64,000 nucleotides of DNA from CBDDFN01 sp965227065 (lineage in GTDB: Bacteria > Pseudomonadota > Alphaproteobacteria > SPJN01), in contig CBDDFN010000007.1 in the NCBI GenBank assembly GCA_965227065.1, positions 8,109 to 72,108 of the forward strand. The letters run 5' to 3'. The position numbers were made by a program, and so were the translations under genes. This document shows, one piece after another, positions 20,829 to 29,456 of the stretch. Within the stretch, counting starts at the first letter, position 1, and the number at the start of each line of letters is the position of its first letter. The notes beneath the pieces are model-generated. The model did not search any database, was not told where the DNA came from, and saw only the letters and a list, made by a program, of their open reading frames with translations.

Positions 20829-21959
20829 TCAGGGCGACAGGATCTCAAAGACCAGCACACCCAAAAAGGACGCCCCCGCATAGCCCAGCGTCGCAACCAG
20901 AATAGCCGGGGTCACCAACGCCCGCCAGCCCATGGCCCCGGCTTGCGCAGCCGCCGTCGCTGCGCCCAAAACACAGGCGTTGGACGCAATCACCATTTCT
21001 GAAATCTCAAGTTTGAAGAGCTTGCCGCCCGCCAGAAGTACGGCAAAATGCACAGCGATGATCACGCTGGCGAAGATGAACAGGTCCACGCCCTTATTGA
21101 GCATCGCCCCGACATCGGCGCCCGCGCCAATGGCAAAGAAAAACAGATACATGACCAGCAGGCCAAAATCATAGGCGCCTGCCCGCTTGCCCATGGGGCC
21201 GGGCAGCAGCGTGGCAAGCCCCACCGTGATCGCGGTGACAAACAGGATCGACAAATAGCCGATGCCGAGCGCCCCGGCGATCCAGTCCGACGCAAAGACA
21301 ATGCCGAACGCGAGCGCCAGGCTGATCGGCAGATCAAGGATTGTGTGGGCGGGCGGATGTGCTTCGGCCTCGGCCTCCTCGCCTTTGACTGTATCGCTTG
21401 CAACCACAAAATAGCGCCTGGCGATGGCCCAGGCGGGCAGGCTGGCCAGCACGATCAAAAACAGGGTGCCCGCAATATTGTCGGCCGCAACAGCCGCTGA
21501 CATCGCACTTTCATTGCCCGCAAATTGCGTGGCATCGGCGACGGCGGCAAAATTGACCGACCCGCCAATATAGGTGCCGGTGAACATGCCCGCGAGCGCA
21601 GGGGCATCCGCGCCCAGATCAACCAACTGAAGCCCGGCAAACACGCCCAGCACCGTGCCGGTCGCGCCGATCACAAAGGCGATCAGCAAGCGGCCGGACT
21701 CCCCCAGAATGCGCAGCAGATTGGCGTGAAACAAAAGCAGCGACACAGCCAGCGGTATTCCCAGATCCCAGATCAGATCGTACAAAGGGGCGGCCATCGG
21801 CACGACCCCCAGATTGCTGAGCGCCATGGCGCCGAAAATCACCCAGATGACCCCCGACAGGCTCTTGCCCAGGGGGGTCTTGTCAATGAAATGACCCAGC
21901 GCAATCAGGGCAAACATCACCCCCAGCAGCGCCACAGTGTCACCCGCTTCAATCACCAT
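20829..21959 (-). CDS. DUF819 family integral membrane protein
   Basis: 376 residues, almost entirely hydrophobic helices, with glycine-rich turns (FTGTYIGGSVNFAAVAD; AADNIAGTLFLIVLASLPAW) typical of DUF819 (YjcL-like) proteins. Function is not established; a transporter-like fold is probable. The ATG at 21959 has a GGGGGA stretch eight bases upstream. The gene is divergent from glcD with only 26 bases between start codons, which suggests shared control. Its stop lies 14 bases before the hsp20 -35 box. Confidence 0.8.
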   Translation of the reverse strand: MVIEAGDTVALLGVMFALIALGHFIDKTPLGKSLSGVIWVIFGAMALSNLGVVPMAAPLYDLIWDLGIPLAVSLLLFHANLLRILGESGRLLIAFVIGATGTVLGVFAGLQLVDLGADAPALAGMFTGTYIGGSVNFAAVADATQFAGNESAMSAAVAADNIAGTLFLIVLASLPAWAIARRYFVVASDTVKGEEAEAEAHPPAHTILDLPISLALAFGIVFASDWIAGALGIGYLSILFVTAITVGLATLLPGPMGKRAGAYDFGLLVMYLFFFAIGAGADVGAMLNKGVDLFIFASVIIAVHFAVLLAGGKLFKLEISEMVIASNACVLGAATAAAQAGAMGWRALVTPAILVATLGYAGASFLGVLVFEILSP

Positions 21960-21985
21960 GCTTTTTTCCCCCGCATCAAAGCCTT

Positions 21986-23497
21986 ATGGTAGCCGCCATG
22001 AGCCGACTGTCCATGCCCCCGACCGATCCGCAAACATTGGCGCGCCGTGACGAGATTGTGCGCGCGCTGCGCGGCTGTGTCGCCGATCCCCAGGCGGTCA
22101 TTGATGACCGGGCGGGGTTGAGCGCCTTCGAATCAGACGGCCTTTCCGCCTATCGTACGCTGCCGCTGGTGGCGGTCCTACCCTCGACCACGGCCGAGGT
22201 GGCCGCAATCCTGTCTTATGCCAACGCCCACGCGATCAAGGTGGTGCCGCGCGGGGCGGGAACCTCGCTGTCGGGCGGTGCCCTGCCCCTTGAAGACGGC
22301 ATTTTGCTCGTCATGGCGCGGTTCAACCAGATCACTGACATTGACTATGACAATCGCACCATCACCGCAGGCCCCGGCGTCACCAATCTGGCCATGACCG
22401 AGGCGGTCAAGCATCGCGGCTTTTACTACGCACCCGATCCCTCCAGCCAGATTGCCTGCACCATTGGCGGGAACGTGGCGGAGAATTCAGGCGGGGTCCA
22501 CTGCCTTAAATATGGGCTGACGACGCACAATCTTCTGGGCCTCGAACTCGTTTTGATGGACGGCACGGTTTTGCGGCTGGGCGGCAAGCAGCTTGATCCG
22601 GCGGGCTACGATTTGCTCGGCATATTAACCGGCTCGGAAGGACTGCTCGGCGTTGTCACCGAAGTGACCGTGCGCATGCTGCCCAGCCCGCCTTCGGCGC
22701 GCGCGGTTCTGCTCGGCTTTGACAAAAGCGTCGATGCGGGCAGGACGGTCGGTGCAATTATCGGGGCGGGCATCATTCCCGCCGGGCTTGAGATGATGGA
22801 CACGCTGGCCATCGAGGCGGCGGATGATTTCGTCCATGCAGGCTACCCCCGCGGGCTGGAAGCGCTGCTGATCGTTGAACTGGATGGCCCCGAAGCCGAA
22901 GTCGATGAACGGGTCGAACAAGTCATCACCCTTGCCCGCCGGACCGGCGCAAGCTTTGAACGCGCCTCAACCGACGAGGCTGAACGGAACCTGTTCTGGG
23001 CGGGACGCAAAGCAGCCTTCCCCGCCGTGGGCCGTATCTCACCCGATTATTACTGCATGGACGGCACCATTCCGCGCGCGCAATTGCCCGCCATGCTGGA
23101 AGAAATGGCGCGGCTGTCGGCCCATTACGGCCTGCGCGTCGCCAATGTCTTTCACGCCGGAGACGGCAATCTGCACCCGCTGATCCTGTATGATGCCAAC
23201 AAGGATGATGAGCTTGAACGCGCAGAAGCCTTCGGCGCCGACATTCTCAAACTGTGTGTCAAGATGGGCGGGGTGCTGACGGGCGAGCATGGCGTCGGCG
23301 TTGAAAAGCGTGATCTGATGCACACCATGTTCACCGAGGCAGAGCTTGAACAGCAGCAGCGCATCAAATGCGCGTTTGATCCGGCCCATGCGCTCAATCC
23401 CGGCAAAGTGTTCCCCAAGCTGCATCGCTGCGCCGAACTGGGCCAGGTGCATGTGCATGGCGGCAAGCTGCGCTTCCCGGAGCTTGAGCGGCTGTGA
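21986..23497 (+). CDS. glcD: Glycolate oxidase FAD-linked subunit GlcD
   Basis: Flavoprotein subunit that oxidises glycolate to glyoxylate. FAD-binding PCMH motifs are PRGAGTSLSGGALP, DPSSQIACTIGGNVAENSGG and GSEGLLGVVTEVTV. The C-terminal cap has HAGDGNLHPLILYD and LTGEHGVGVEKRDLM. 503 residues from the ATG at 21986; an alternative ATG at 21998 gives four fewer residues, and neither has a convincing ribosome site. First gene of glcDEF, overlapping glcE by four bases. D-lactate dehydrogenases are close relatives, but the DEF set favours glycolate. Confidence 0.93.
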   Translation: MVAAMSRLSMPPTDPQTLARRDEIVRALRGCVADPQAVIDDRAGLSAFESDGLSAYRTLPLVAVLPSTTAEVAAILSYANAHAIKVVPRGAGTSLSGGALPLEDGILLVMARFNQITDIDYDNRTITAGPGVTNLAMTEAVKHRGFYYAPDPSSQIACTIGGNVAENSGGVHCLKYGLTTHNLLGLELVLMDGTVLRLGGKQLDPAGYDLLGILTGSEGLLGVVTEVTVRMLPSPPSARAVLLGFDKSVDAGRTVGAIIGAGIIPAGLEMMDTLAIEAADDFVHAGYPRGLEALLIVELDGPEAEVDERVEQVITLARRTGASFERASTDEAERNLFWAGRKAAFPAVGRISPDYYCMDGTIPRAQLPAMLEEMARLSAHYGLRVANVFHAGDGNLHPLILYDANKDDELERAEAFGADILKLCVKMGGVLTGEHGVGVEKRDLMHTMFTEAELEQQQRIKCAFDPAHALNPGKVFPKLHRCAELGQVHVHGGKLRFPELERL

Positions 23498-24618
23498 TCG
23501 AAACCCCCATAGACGAGGCAGAGCTGGTCGGCCTGATGGGCGATGCGGTGAGGAACAAATGGCGCGTGGGCGTTGAGGGTCATGGCACCAAGCGTGCCTT
23601 TGGTCCCGGGGTCGATGCCGACCGGGTCATTTCCCTGTCGGCCCTGTCGGGCGTAACGCTTTATGAACCAGAAGAGCTTGTGCTGTCAGCCAGGGCGGGA
23701 ACGCCGCTGCCCCTCATTCAGGAGACGCTGGCTGAACAGGGCCAGCAGCTTGCCTTTGATCCGCCCAACTGGTGTCATCTGTGGCACAGCGATGGCACAG
23801 CCCAGACGATTGGTGGTGTGATGGCGTGTGGCCTGTCGGGCCCCAACCGGATTTCGGCAGGCGCGGCACGCGACTTTTTGCTCGGCTGTCACTGGGTCAA
23901 TGGCCGGGCGGAGCTGATGCGGTCTGGCGGGCGGGTGATGAAGAATGTCACCGGCTATGACATCCCCAAATTGATGGCGGGCAGCTTCGGCACACTCGGC
24001 ATCATGACCGATGTCACGCTCAAGGTTTTGCCCAAACCCGATCATGAAGCAACGCTTTACGCCGAGGTTGAATCCCCTGGTGATGCCAGTACGGTCATGA
24101 CGGCTGCCTTGTCGAGCGCGCAGGCGGTGTCGGCGGCGCTGTATGATCCTGAATTCTCCTTGGTCTATCTCCGGCTGGAAGGCACCCCGCTGTCGGTTGA
24201 AGACCGGCTCAAGAAATTGCGCGATCTGCGCAATGGCACTGTGGTGGAGGGGGCAGCCTCGAGCGAGCTATGGGCGCGGTTGCGCGATCTCACTGCCTTT
24301 CATGATGAACTTTTGGTGTGGCTGATCGCTTTGCCGCCGACCGCCATGCCCGCCTTTGTCGCGCAAGTGAGCGGGGGGCGGTTGCTGGCCGACTGGGGCG
24401 GCGGCCGAATTGTCTTTGCCGGCGCTGATCCGCTTGCGCAGGTCGCAGCTTTGGGCGGGCATCGCAAGCTGTTGCGCGGCTCAAAACAACAGCGGCAGGA
24501 CATCGCTTTTTCAGGCCCCATCAGCACGGCCGAACGCATCCTGTCGCACCGGCTGCGCGAAAGTTTTGATCCGCTGGGCCTGTTCAACCCCGGCCGATTG
24601 AGCTTTGCGGAGGGCTGA
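23494..24618 (+). CDS. glcE: Glycolate oxidase subunit GlcE
   Basis: Second FAD-binding subunit of glycolate oxidase, 374 residues with a GTG start that overlaps the glcD stop (GTGA). It has the PCMH-type pattern: VGVEGHGTKRAFG, VLSARAGTPLPLIQETLAEQGQ, TIGGVMACGLSGPNR and the GRVMKNVTGYDIPKLMAGSFGTLGI segment that marks GlcE. The C-terminal half is shorter than in GlcD and lacks the HAGDGN motif. Its stop overlaps the glcF ATG by one base. Confidence 0.93.
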   Translation: MIETPIDEAELVGLMGDAVRNKWRVGVEGHGTKRAFGPGVDADRVISLSALSGVTLYEPEELVLSARAGTPLPLIQETLAEQGQQLAFDPPNWCHLWHSDGTAQTIGGVMACGLSGPNRISAGAARDFLLGCHWVNGRAELMRSGGRVMKNVTGYDIPKLMAGSFGTLGIMTDVTLKVLPKPDHEATLYAEVESPGDASTVMTAALSSAQAVSAALYDPEFSLVYLRLEGTPLSVEDRLKKLRDLRNGTVVEGAASSELWARLRDLTAFHDELLVWLIALPPTAMPAFVAQVSGGRLLADWGGGRIVFAGADPLAQVAALGGHRKLLRGSKQQRQDIAFSGPISTAERILSHRLRESFDPLGLFNPGRLSFAEG

Positions 24619-25955
24619 TGGAAACCCGCTTCACTCCCGCCCAACTGGCCGAGCCCGACATCAAAGCCGCTGATGCCATCTTGCGCGCCTGCGTGCATTG
24701 CGGCTTTTGCACGGCGACCTGTCCGACCTATCTGGCAACCGGGGATGAGCGCGACTCGCCCCGCGGGCGCATCTGGCTGATCCGCGATTTTTTAGAAAAA
24801 GGCGATGAGGCGCAGGCGAGCGCGCAGCATCATCTCGACCGCTGCCTGACCTGCCGCAATTGTGAGACGACCTGTCCGTCGGGCGTGCAATATGGTCATC
24901 TGGCCGACATTGCCCGGGCGCGGCTTGAACCGGCGCGGCCCGCCGCCAGCCGGGTGACGCGGCGTGCCTTGACTGGGCTTTTGATGCGCCCCCGCCTGTT
25001 CCGCCTTGCGCTGATGTTTGCCCCGCTTGCTGCACCCATTCGCCGTCTTCTGCCTGCCGTGATGCGGCAGGGCCTGGCCCATGCGCCGCAATCGCTGCCC
25101 CGTGGCGAAATTTTTGATCGCGCTGCACGCTTTACGCCGTCTGCCGCCAAAGGATTGCGTGTTGTGCTGCTGACCGGCTGCGCCCAACAGGCGATTGCGC
25201 CCGGCATCAATGAAGCCACCATGCGGCTTTTGACCCGTCTGGGCGTCGAGGTGATTGTGAAGCGGGACGCGGGATGCTGCGGGGCGCTCGCCCATCATCT
25301 GGGCGACACAAAAACAAGCCTCAAGGCGGCGCGCAAAACACTCGACGCCTTCGCATCCGAGATTGATCACGGTGTGGATGCGATTGTGGTCAACACATCT
25401 GGCTGCGGGCCGATGATTGCCGATTACCCGACGCTCTTCCCCGGTGACGCGCGCGCCAGACGGGTGGCCGCCCGGCTGATGGATATCTCAACATTCCTCA
25501 ACCGGCATCAGCTGATTGAAGGGGCGGGCCTGCCGCAAGAGGCGCCCAAACAGATCGCCCTTCACCTGCCGTGTACCCTGCAGCATGGCATGGGGGAGCG
25601 TGACGCGCCGGCCGCCCTTCTGCGCCGCATCGGGGTTGAGCCCGTTATTCCAGCACAGCCGCATCTGTGCTGCGGGGCGGCGGGCACCTATGCGCTGCTT
25701 GAGCCCGAGCTGTCAGCCACCATTGGCGCACGCAAGTCCCAAAGCCTTGCCCGCACGGGCGCGGTCGTGACGGTATCCAGCAATGTCGGCTGTATCACCC
25801 AGCTCAACGCCCATGATGCGCCTAAGACGGTGCATCTGGTGGAACTGCTCGATTGGGCGACCGGCGGGCCAAAACCCGCAAGCCTCAATTATATCCATAA
25901 AATTCCAGCAGTGGCAGAACCGGAAGCAGGGGCTGAAAAAGATAATCAGGCGTGA
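24618..25955 (+). CDS. glcF: Glycolate oxidase iron-sulfur subunit GlcF
   Basis: Electron-transfer subunit with two 4Fe-4S motifs (CVHCGFCTATCP near residue 30 and CLTCRNCETTCP near 77) and two CCG-type domains (DAGCCGALAHHLG; CCGAAGTYALL) that dock electrons to the membrane quinone. 445 residues. The last 30 residues (after LLDWATGGPKP) are a non-conserved tail overlapped on the opposite strand by a small secreted-protein gene. Completes the glcDEF unit. Confidence 0.95.
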   Translation: METRFTPAQLAEPDIKAADAILRACVHCGFCTATCPTYLATGDERDSPRGRIWLIRDFLEKGDEAQASAQHHLDRCLTCRNCETTCPSGVQYGHLADIARARLEPARPAASRVTRRALTGLLMRPRLFRLALMFAPLAAPIRRLLPAVMRQGLAHAPQSLPRGEIFDRAARFTPSAAKGLRVVLLTGCAQQAIAPGINEATMRLLTRLGVEVIVKRDAGCCGALAHHLGDTKTSLKAARKTLDAFASEIDHGVDAIVVNTSGCGPMIADYPTLFPGDARARRVAARLMDISTFLNRHQLIEGAGLPQEAPKQIALHLPCTLQHGMGERDAPAALLRRIGVEPVIPAQPHLCCGAAGTYALLEPELSATIGARKSQSLARTGAVVTVSSNVGCITQLNAHDAPKTVHLVELLDWATGGPKPASLNYIHKIPAVAEPEAGAEKDNQA

Positions 25956-26217
25956 CATTGCCTTGCTGGGAAAACGACATGACTTTCGCTGCCCCGAGTT
26001 CACCCGCAAGGCTCATTCCCGCCGCAGCAGGCGCTTCAACCGCCCGCAACTGGGTGGGATCGACCAAGGAAAAGTCCGGCTCGAGCGGCAAGCTCCCCGG
26101 CGCACCATCATCTGCCTGGATCGGCGGCAAGATCTGATCAAGCAGCGAGGGGTCTTGCGCCATCACAGGGCTGGCCAGCGAAATCAGGCCTGCAATCATC
26201 AAAGTGGAAATTTTCAT
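25885..26217 (-). CDS. Small secreted protein, unknown family
   Basis: 110 residues. MKISTLMIAGLISLASPVMAQ is a convincing signal peptide with AQ cleavage, and I start at that Met (26217); the frame extends upstream without support and no ribosome site is clear. The mature part is proline- and leucine-rich, acidic, and ends PLLPVLPLLEFYGYN. No lipobox Cys. The last 71 bases run antisense to the glcF tail. The C-terminal end resembles that of the acidic protein encoded just upstream on the same strand, so the two may share a sorting signal. Coding status moderately sure. Confidence 0.55.
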   Translation of the reverse strand: MKISTLMIAGLISLASPVMAQDPSLLDQILPPIQADDGAPGSLPLEPDFSLVDPTQLRAVEAPAAAGMSLAGELGAAKVMSFSQQGNVTPDYLFQPLLPVLPLLEFYGYN

Positions 26218-26297
26218 AGCAACCACGCGACATTGGAAAAAGGCGCCACACCCAATGACCAGATCACTATAAGGCAAGCCCGAAAACTTCGGTACCC

Positions 26298-26339
26298 AAA
26301 AAGAGAAGAGGCGGTGTCCCCCTCGGCCACCGCCTCTTC
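26298..26339 (-). terminator. Strong terminator after the acidic-protein gene
   Basis: A perfect 12-bp stem (GAAGAGGCGGTG at 26305-26316, complement at 26328-26339), loop of 11 bases. On the minus strand it is followed by TTTTT (26302-26298). It lies 40 bases past the stop at 26380 and would separate the acidic-protein gene from the small secreted-protein gene, unless read-through occurs. Confidence 0.85.
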
Positions 26340-26379
26340 CGCCGTTCCCCGAACTCCCCCGAGTGCGGAATAGGTAGAT

Positions 26380-27645
26380 TTAGTTTTGCACACCCAGATC
26401 CAGGATCGGCTTGAGCGGGGCCAGAAGCGTCGTCTGACCAGCCAGCGCGTCGGCCAGCGGTGCAAAGGTGCTGCCCAGCGTCAGCTGAACCAGATTGTTA
26501 TTGTTGCCAAGCATGGAGTCGCCGCCCAGATCAACACCGACCAGGCTTTCAATGCCGCTATCGAGACCATCGGCCACCGTCGCGTTGACCAACGCCGCCT
26601 GATCACCGGCCGGGGCCAGCACACCGACATCAACCAGCGAGTCGAGATTGGACGGATCGCCAACAGTGATCAATTGCGACAGGTCAGGGCTGACGCCCAG
26701 ACCGATCAACGGATCGCCGGCATCCGCCGCCGAGATGATGATCAGGCCATTGTTGGCAGCCGAGGACACAGCGGATGAATTGTCATCATTGCCGTCATCG
26801 TCAGCAGCGATTTCGAGCGAATCGTCCACGCCGGGATCTTCAGCGTCGCCGCCGACCGAACCGGCCGCCAGATTGGGATCGGTCAGATCGCCATCACTGC
26901 CACTCGTGCTGCCGTCATCAGCACCGGCAAGAATATTGGTGTCTTCTTCGATGGGATCGTCAGACGCGGTGTCGGTGCCGTCGCCTTCCAGCCCCTCTTC
27001 ACCCGCTGCAGCGGTGTCACCATCGGTGAAGCCATCGCCAAACAGCGCATCAAGTTCAGCATCCGAGGTGCCTGCGGCAGTTTCGGTGCCATCACCATCA
27101 GTACCGTTCATCGCGCCATCGGTGGCATCACCATCGGCGCCGGCAAGAATATTAGTGTCTTCTTCAATGGGATCGTCCGACGCGGTTTCGGTGCCTTCGC
27201 CTTCAAGGCCCGCATCGCCCTCGCCGCTCGCGGCTGCAGTTTCGCCGTCGGTCATCTCATCGGACATGCCATCGGTCGCGCCATCACCTTCCGCGCTGGT
27301 GATCAGGCTTTCATCTTCAAGCGTGGGGTCTTCGCCCGCGGCGCTTTCTTCTTCAACCGGCTCTTCTGCGGGCTCTTCCGACGCAGCCATGCTGTCATCG
27401 GTGGCAGGCTCTTCTTCGGATACACCGAAATCAAGTTCTTCAGTGCTGCCGCTATCATCCAAATCGCTCAGGAAATCAGGCTCGGTGCCCGCGCAATCGG
27501 AATTGGCATCCTCAAGGAAGCTCAGCCCGTCGCCCGCACACGGATCATCCGTGGCTTCCTGTGCCGCCACAGGGGCTGCAAGGCCCAGCATCAGACCAAA
27601 GGCAATGCCGCTCACCCCGTTCAAGATCGCAGTCCGCGTTGTCAT
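26380..27645 (-). CDS. Hyperacidic secreted repeat protein, unknown family
   Basis: 421 residues. A signal peptide (SGIAFGLMLGLAAPVAAQ) leads into a mature chain in which I count one lysine (about position 412) and no arginine or histidine. Residues 30-295 are dominated by Asp, Glu, Gly, Ala, Ser and Thr. A block reading GLEGxGTxTASDDPIEEDTN plus ILAGAD occurs twice, at 147-171 and 219-243. The C-terminal 125 residues are less charged and leucine/valine-rich, ending LAPLKPILDLGVQN. Two Cys (36, 51) near the start. GGAGAG precedes the ATG. Calcium binding or surface location is possible but unproven. Confidence 0.8.
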   Translation of the reverse strand: MTTRTAILNGVSGIAFGLMLGLAAPVAAQEATDDPCAGDGLSFLEDANSDCAGTEPDFLSDLDDSGSTEELDFGVSEEEPATDDSMAASEEPAEEPVEEESAAGEDPTLEDESLITSAEGDGATDGMSDEMTDGETAAASGEGDAGLEGEGTETASDDPIEEDTNILAGADGDATDGAMNGTDGDGTETAAGTSDAELDALFGDGFTDGDTAAAGEEGLEGDGTDTASDDPIEEDTNILAGADDGSTSGSDGDLTDPNLAAGSVGGDAEDPGVDDSLEIAADDDGNDDNSSAVSSAANNGLIIISAADAGDPLIGLGVSPDLSQLITVGDPSNLDSLVDVGVLAPAGDQAALVNATVADGLDSGIESLVGVDLGGDSMLGNNNNLVQLTLGSTFAPLADALAGQTTLLAPLKPILDLGVQN

Positions 27646-27860
27646 GGTTTCTCTCCGGTTAATCGTTGGCCCCTACTTTAATCAACAACCGCCGGTGGTG
27701 AAGCACAGATTGCGTCATATTGGAGAAATCCATACGCTGTTGCATTCATGCCGCGACAGTTCGGCTTCGCAGCAAAAAAGGGCGATTGCGACTTGATTTA
27801 GCCGGTTCGGTGCGGTTCAGTGCGTTCAAATGAAGAGCGGCTGGGAAAAGGGATGTCTCG

Positions 27861-29261
27861 ATGCGCCTGAACTCGTTTAACACGTTTACCACTGCGCTGC
27901 GTACGCGCACGGCAATTGCCGGGATTCTGGCAGTATTTGCCGTGGGTTCCGCTGCGCCGGCCTTTGCGCAAAGCGCCGAAATGACCGCCGATCAACGGGC
28001 TGAGAAAGAAGCTCAGCTTGAACGCCTGAGGGCCGCTGCTCTGGCCAACCCGGATGATGACCGGATTGCCTTTACACGCGCAATGACTGCCGCTGAACTT
28101 GGTTACACGTCAGAGGCGATCCGCGCGCTGGAAAAACTCACTGCTTCCAAATCGGGGCTTTATCGCGCCGAACTCGAACTGGCGGTGCTTTATTTCAAGA
28201 CCGGCGACTTCGAAAAAGCCAAGCCGTTGTTTGAATCGGTCGGCAGCGCGCCGTCAGCCTCGCCTGAGCTGAAAGGCCGGATCGATGAGTATGTGACGGT
28301 GATCGACCGCCGCATGATGACCGAGCTGACCACCGGTACGATTGCGCTGGGTATCGCCTATCAGACCAACGCCAATGGCGGTATTGAAGATTTTGCGGAT
28401 GTCGGCCTTGATCCCTCGGCTGACGAGCAAGACGACTTTAACGTCTTCGCCTCGGCGGCGTTGAGCCATGTCCGCCGCATCGGCGACTGGCAGCGCGCCA
28501 TCTGGGAAACCAATGCCCAGCTTTATGGTGCCTATCAGTTCGACGTTGATGAAGTGAACGCGATCTATGCCGAAACCCGCTCGGGCGTGAAATTCGGCCT
28601 TGGTGACGAGCAGCTCGACAGCGTGACGCTGAAGCCGTACGTCAAAGTCGATTATCTGTTCCTCGGCGAGAAGAGCTACAATCTGGGTGCCGGCGGCGGC
28701 CTGCTCGGCAATGTCCGGGTGACCGACGATCTGACGCTTGGTCTGGGCTACCAGTACACGCTTGAGACCTATTTCAACTCAGACGACCGCCCGATTGCCG
28801 AAGAGCGTGAAGCTGATGAGCATCAGTTCACTGCCCAGGCCGGTTTCAAACTGTCGGACGAAACCACCATCACCGCCAAAGCCGATTACATCATGACCAA
28901 TGCTGATGCGATTGTGGCCGCCGGTGGCGGCGAGATCTGGTCGTCGGATGCGTGGGACTTCTCGGTTCGCGCAACCCACATTGTTGGCGGCTCGCCCCTG
29001 CCGGGCACCCTGCCCATGTCGTTCAGCGTCGGTGCGGCCTACCGCATTTCCGAGCATGACGCCGGTGACATGCGCTTCCCGGTTGGCGAACAGGAAGCCC
29101 GCGATGATGATCGTTACATTCTCGACGCCAATGTGGTTGTCCCCTTCACCGAAACCATCGGTGTGACGGCAGCCGTGTCCTACACCAATCAGGACTCGAA
29201 TGTGACCTTCTACGATTATGACAATCTGCGCGCAGCCATTGCCGCAGTGATGGCCTTCTAA
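27861..29261 (+). CDS. Periplasmic TPR plus outer-membrane beta-barrel protein (SLAM/DUF560-like architecture)
   Basis: 466 residues. Signal peptide ending APAFAQ, then about 120 residues of TPR-like helices (ELELAVLYFKTGDFEKAKPLFESV, abridged). Next comes a hinge with ELKGRIDEYVTVIDRR, after which alternating strands begin (TIALGIAYQTNANGGI; VKPYVKVDYLFLG-type strands) to the C-terminal Phe of an outer-membrane barrel. This order is that of surface lipoprotein assembly modifiers (type XI secretion) and related DUF560 proteins. It is divergent from the hyperacidic protein gene, and a strong terminator follows. The exact family needs a profile search. Confidence 0.65.
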   Translation: MRLNSFNTFTTALRTRTAIAGILAVFAVGSAAPAFAQSAEMTADQRAEKEAQLERLRAAALANPDDDRIAFTRAMTAAELGYTSEAIRALEKLTASKSGLYRAELELAVLYFKTGDFEKAKPLFESVGSAPSASPELKGRIDEYVTVIDRRMMTELTTGTIALGIAYQTNANGGIEDFADVGLDPSADEQDDFNVFASAALSHVRRIGDWQRAIWETNAQLYGAYQFDVDEVNAIYAETRSGVKFGLGDEQLDSVTLKPYVKVDYLFLGEKSYNLGAGGGLLGNVRVTDDLTLGLGYQYTLETYFNSDDRPIAEEREADEHQFTAQAGFKLSDETTITAKADYIMTNADAIVAAGGGEIWSSDAWDFSVRATHIVGGSPLPGTLPMSFSVGAAYRISEHDAGDMRFPVGEQEARDDDRYILDANVVVPFTETIGVTAAVSYTNQDSNVTFYDYDNLRAAIAAVMAF

Positions 29262-29285
29262 GCCAGATCAACAGATCAAAGAAAA

Positions 29286-29315
29286 GGCCGCTGAGGGAAC
29301 TCAGCGGCCTTTTTT
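29286..29315 (+). terminator. Strong terminator after the TPR-barrel gene
   Basis: GGCCGCTGAG, loop GGAA, CTCAGCGGCC (10-bp perfect stem, 29286-29309) followed by TTTTTT (29310-29315), 24 bases past the stop. A textbook Rho-independent terminator for the plus strand. Confidence 0.92.
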
Positions 29316-29334
29316 GTTGGACCGTCTTTGTTGA

Positions 29335-29443
29335 CCGTCATTCCGGGGCGCGCGCGGCGCGAACCCGGAATCTGAAACCGGCACGCATTCTCCGCCATCA
29401 GATCCCGGATATGCGATGTGAAGATCGCATTCCGGGATGACGG
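29335..29443. repeat. Palindromic intergenic repeat, copy A
   Basis: Begins CCGTCATTCCGG and ends CCGGGATGACGG, inverted ends with one mismatch, about 109 bases. It lies between the convergent TPR-barrel and mmsA genes. Related copies are at 34807, 44965 and 46196. The interior contains further CCGGAAT/ATTCCGG half-sites, so the whole can fold into a branched hairpin. Confidence 0.7.
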
Positions 29444-29456
29444 CCTGGCCAGGCCG

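Noticed and set aside
26380..27645. Surface lipoprotein reading of the acidic protein
   Set aside because: The signal peptide ends in VAAQ with no lipobox Cys at +1; Cys36 is too far downstream.
26648..27796. Long Ser/Pro-rich open frame opposite the hyperacidic gene
   Set aside because: It is the mirror of the Asp/Glu/Gly-rich codons; no ribosome site, signal or family resemblance.
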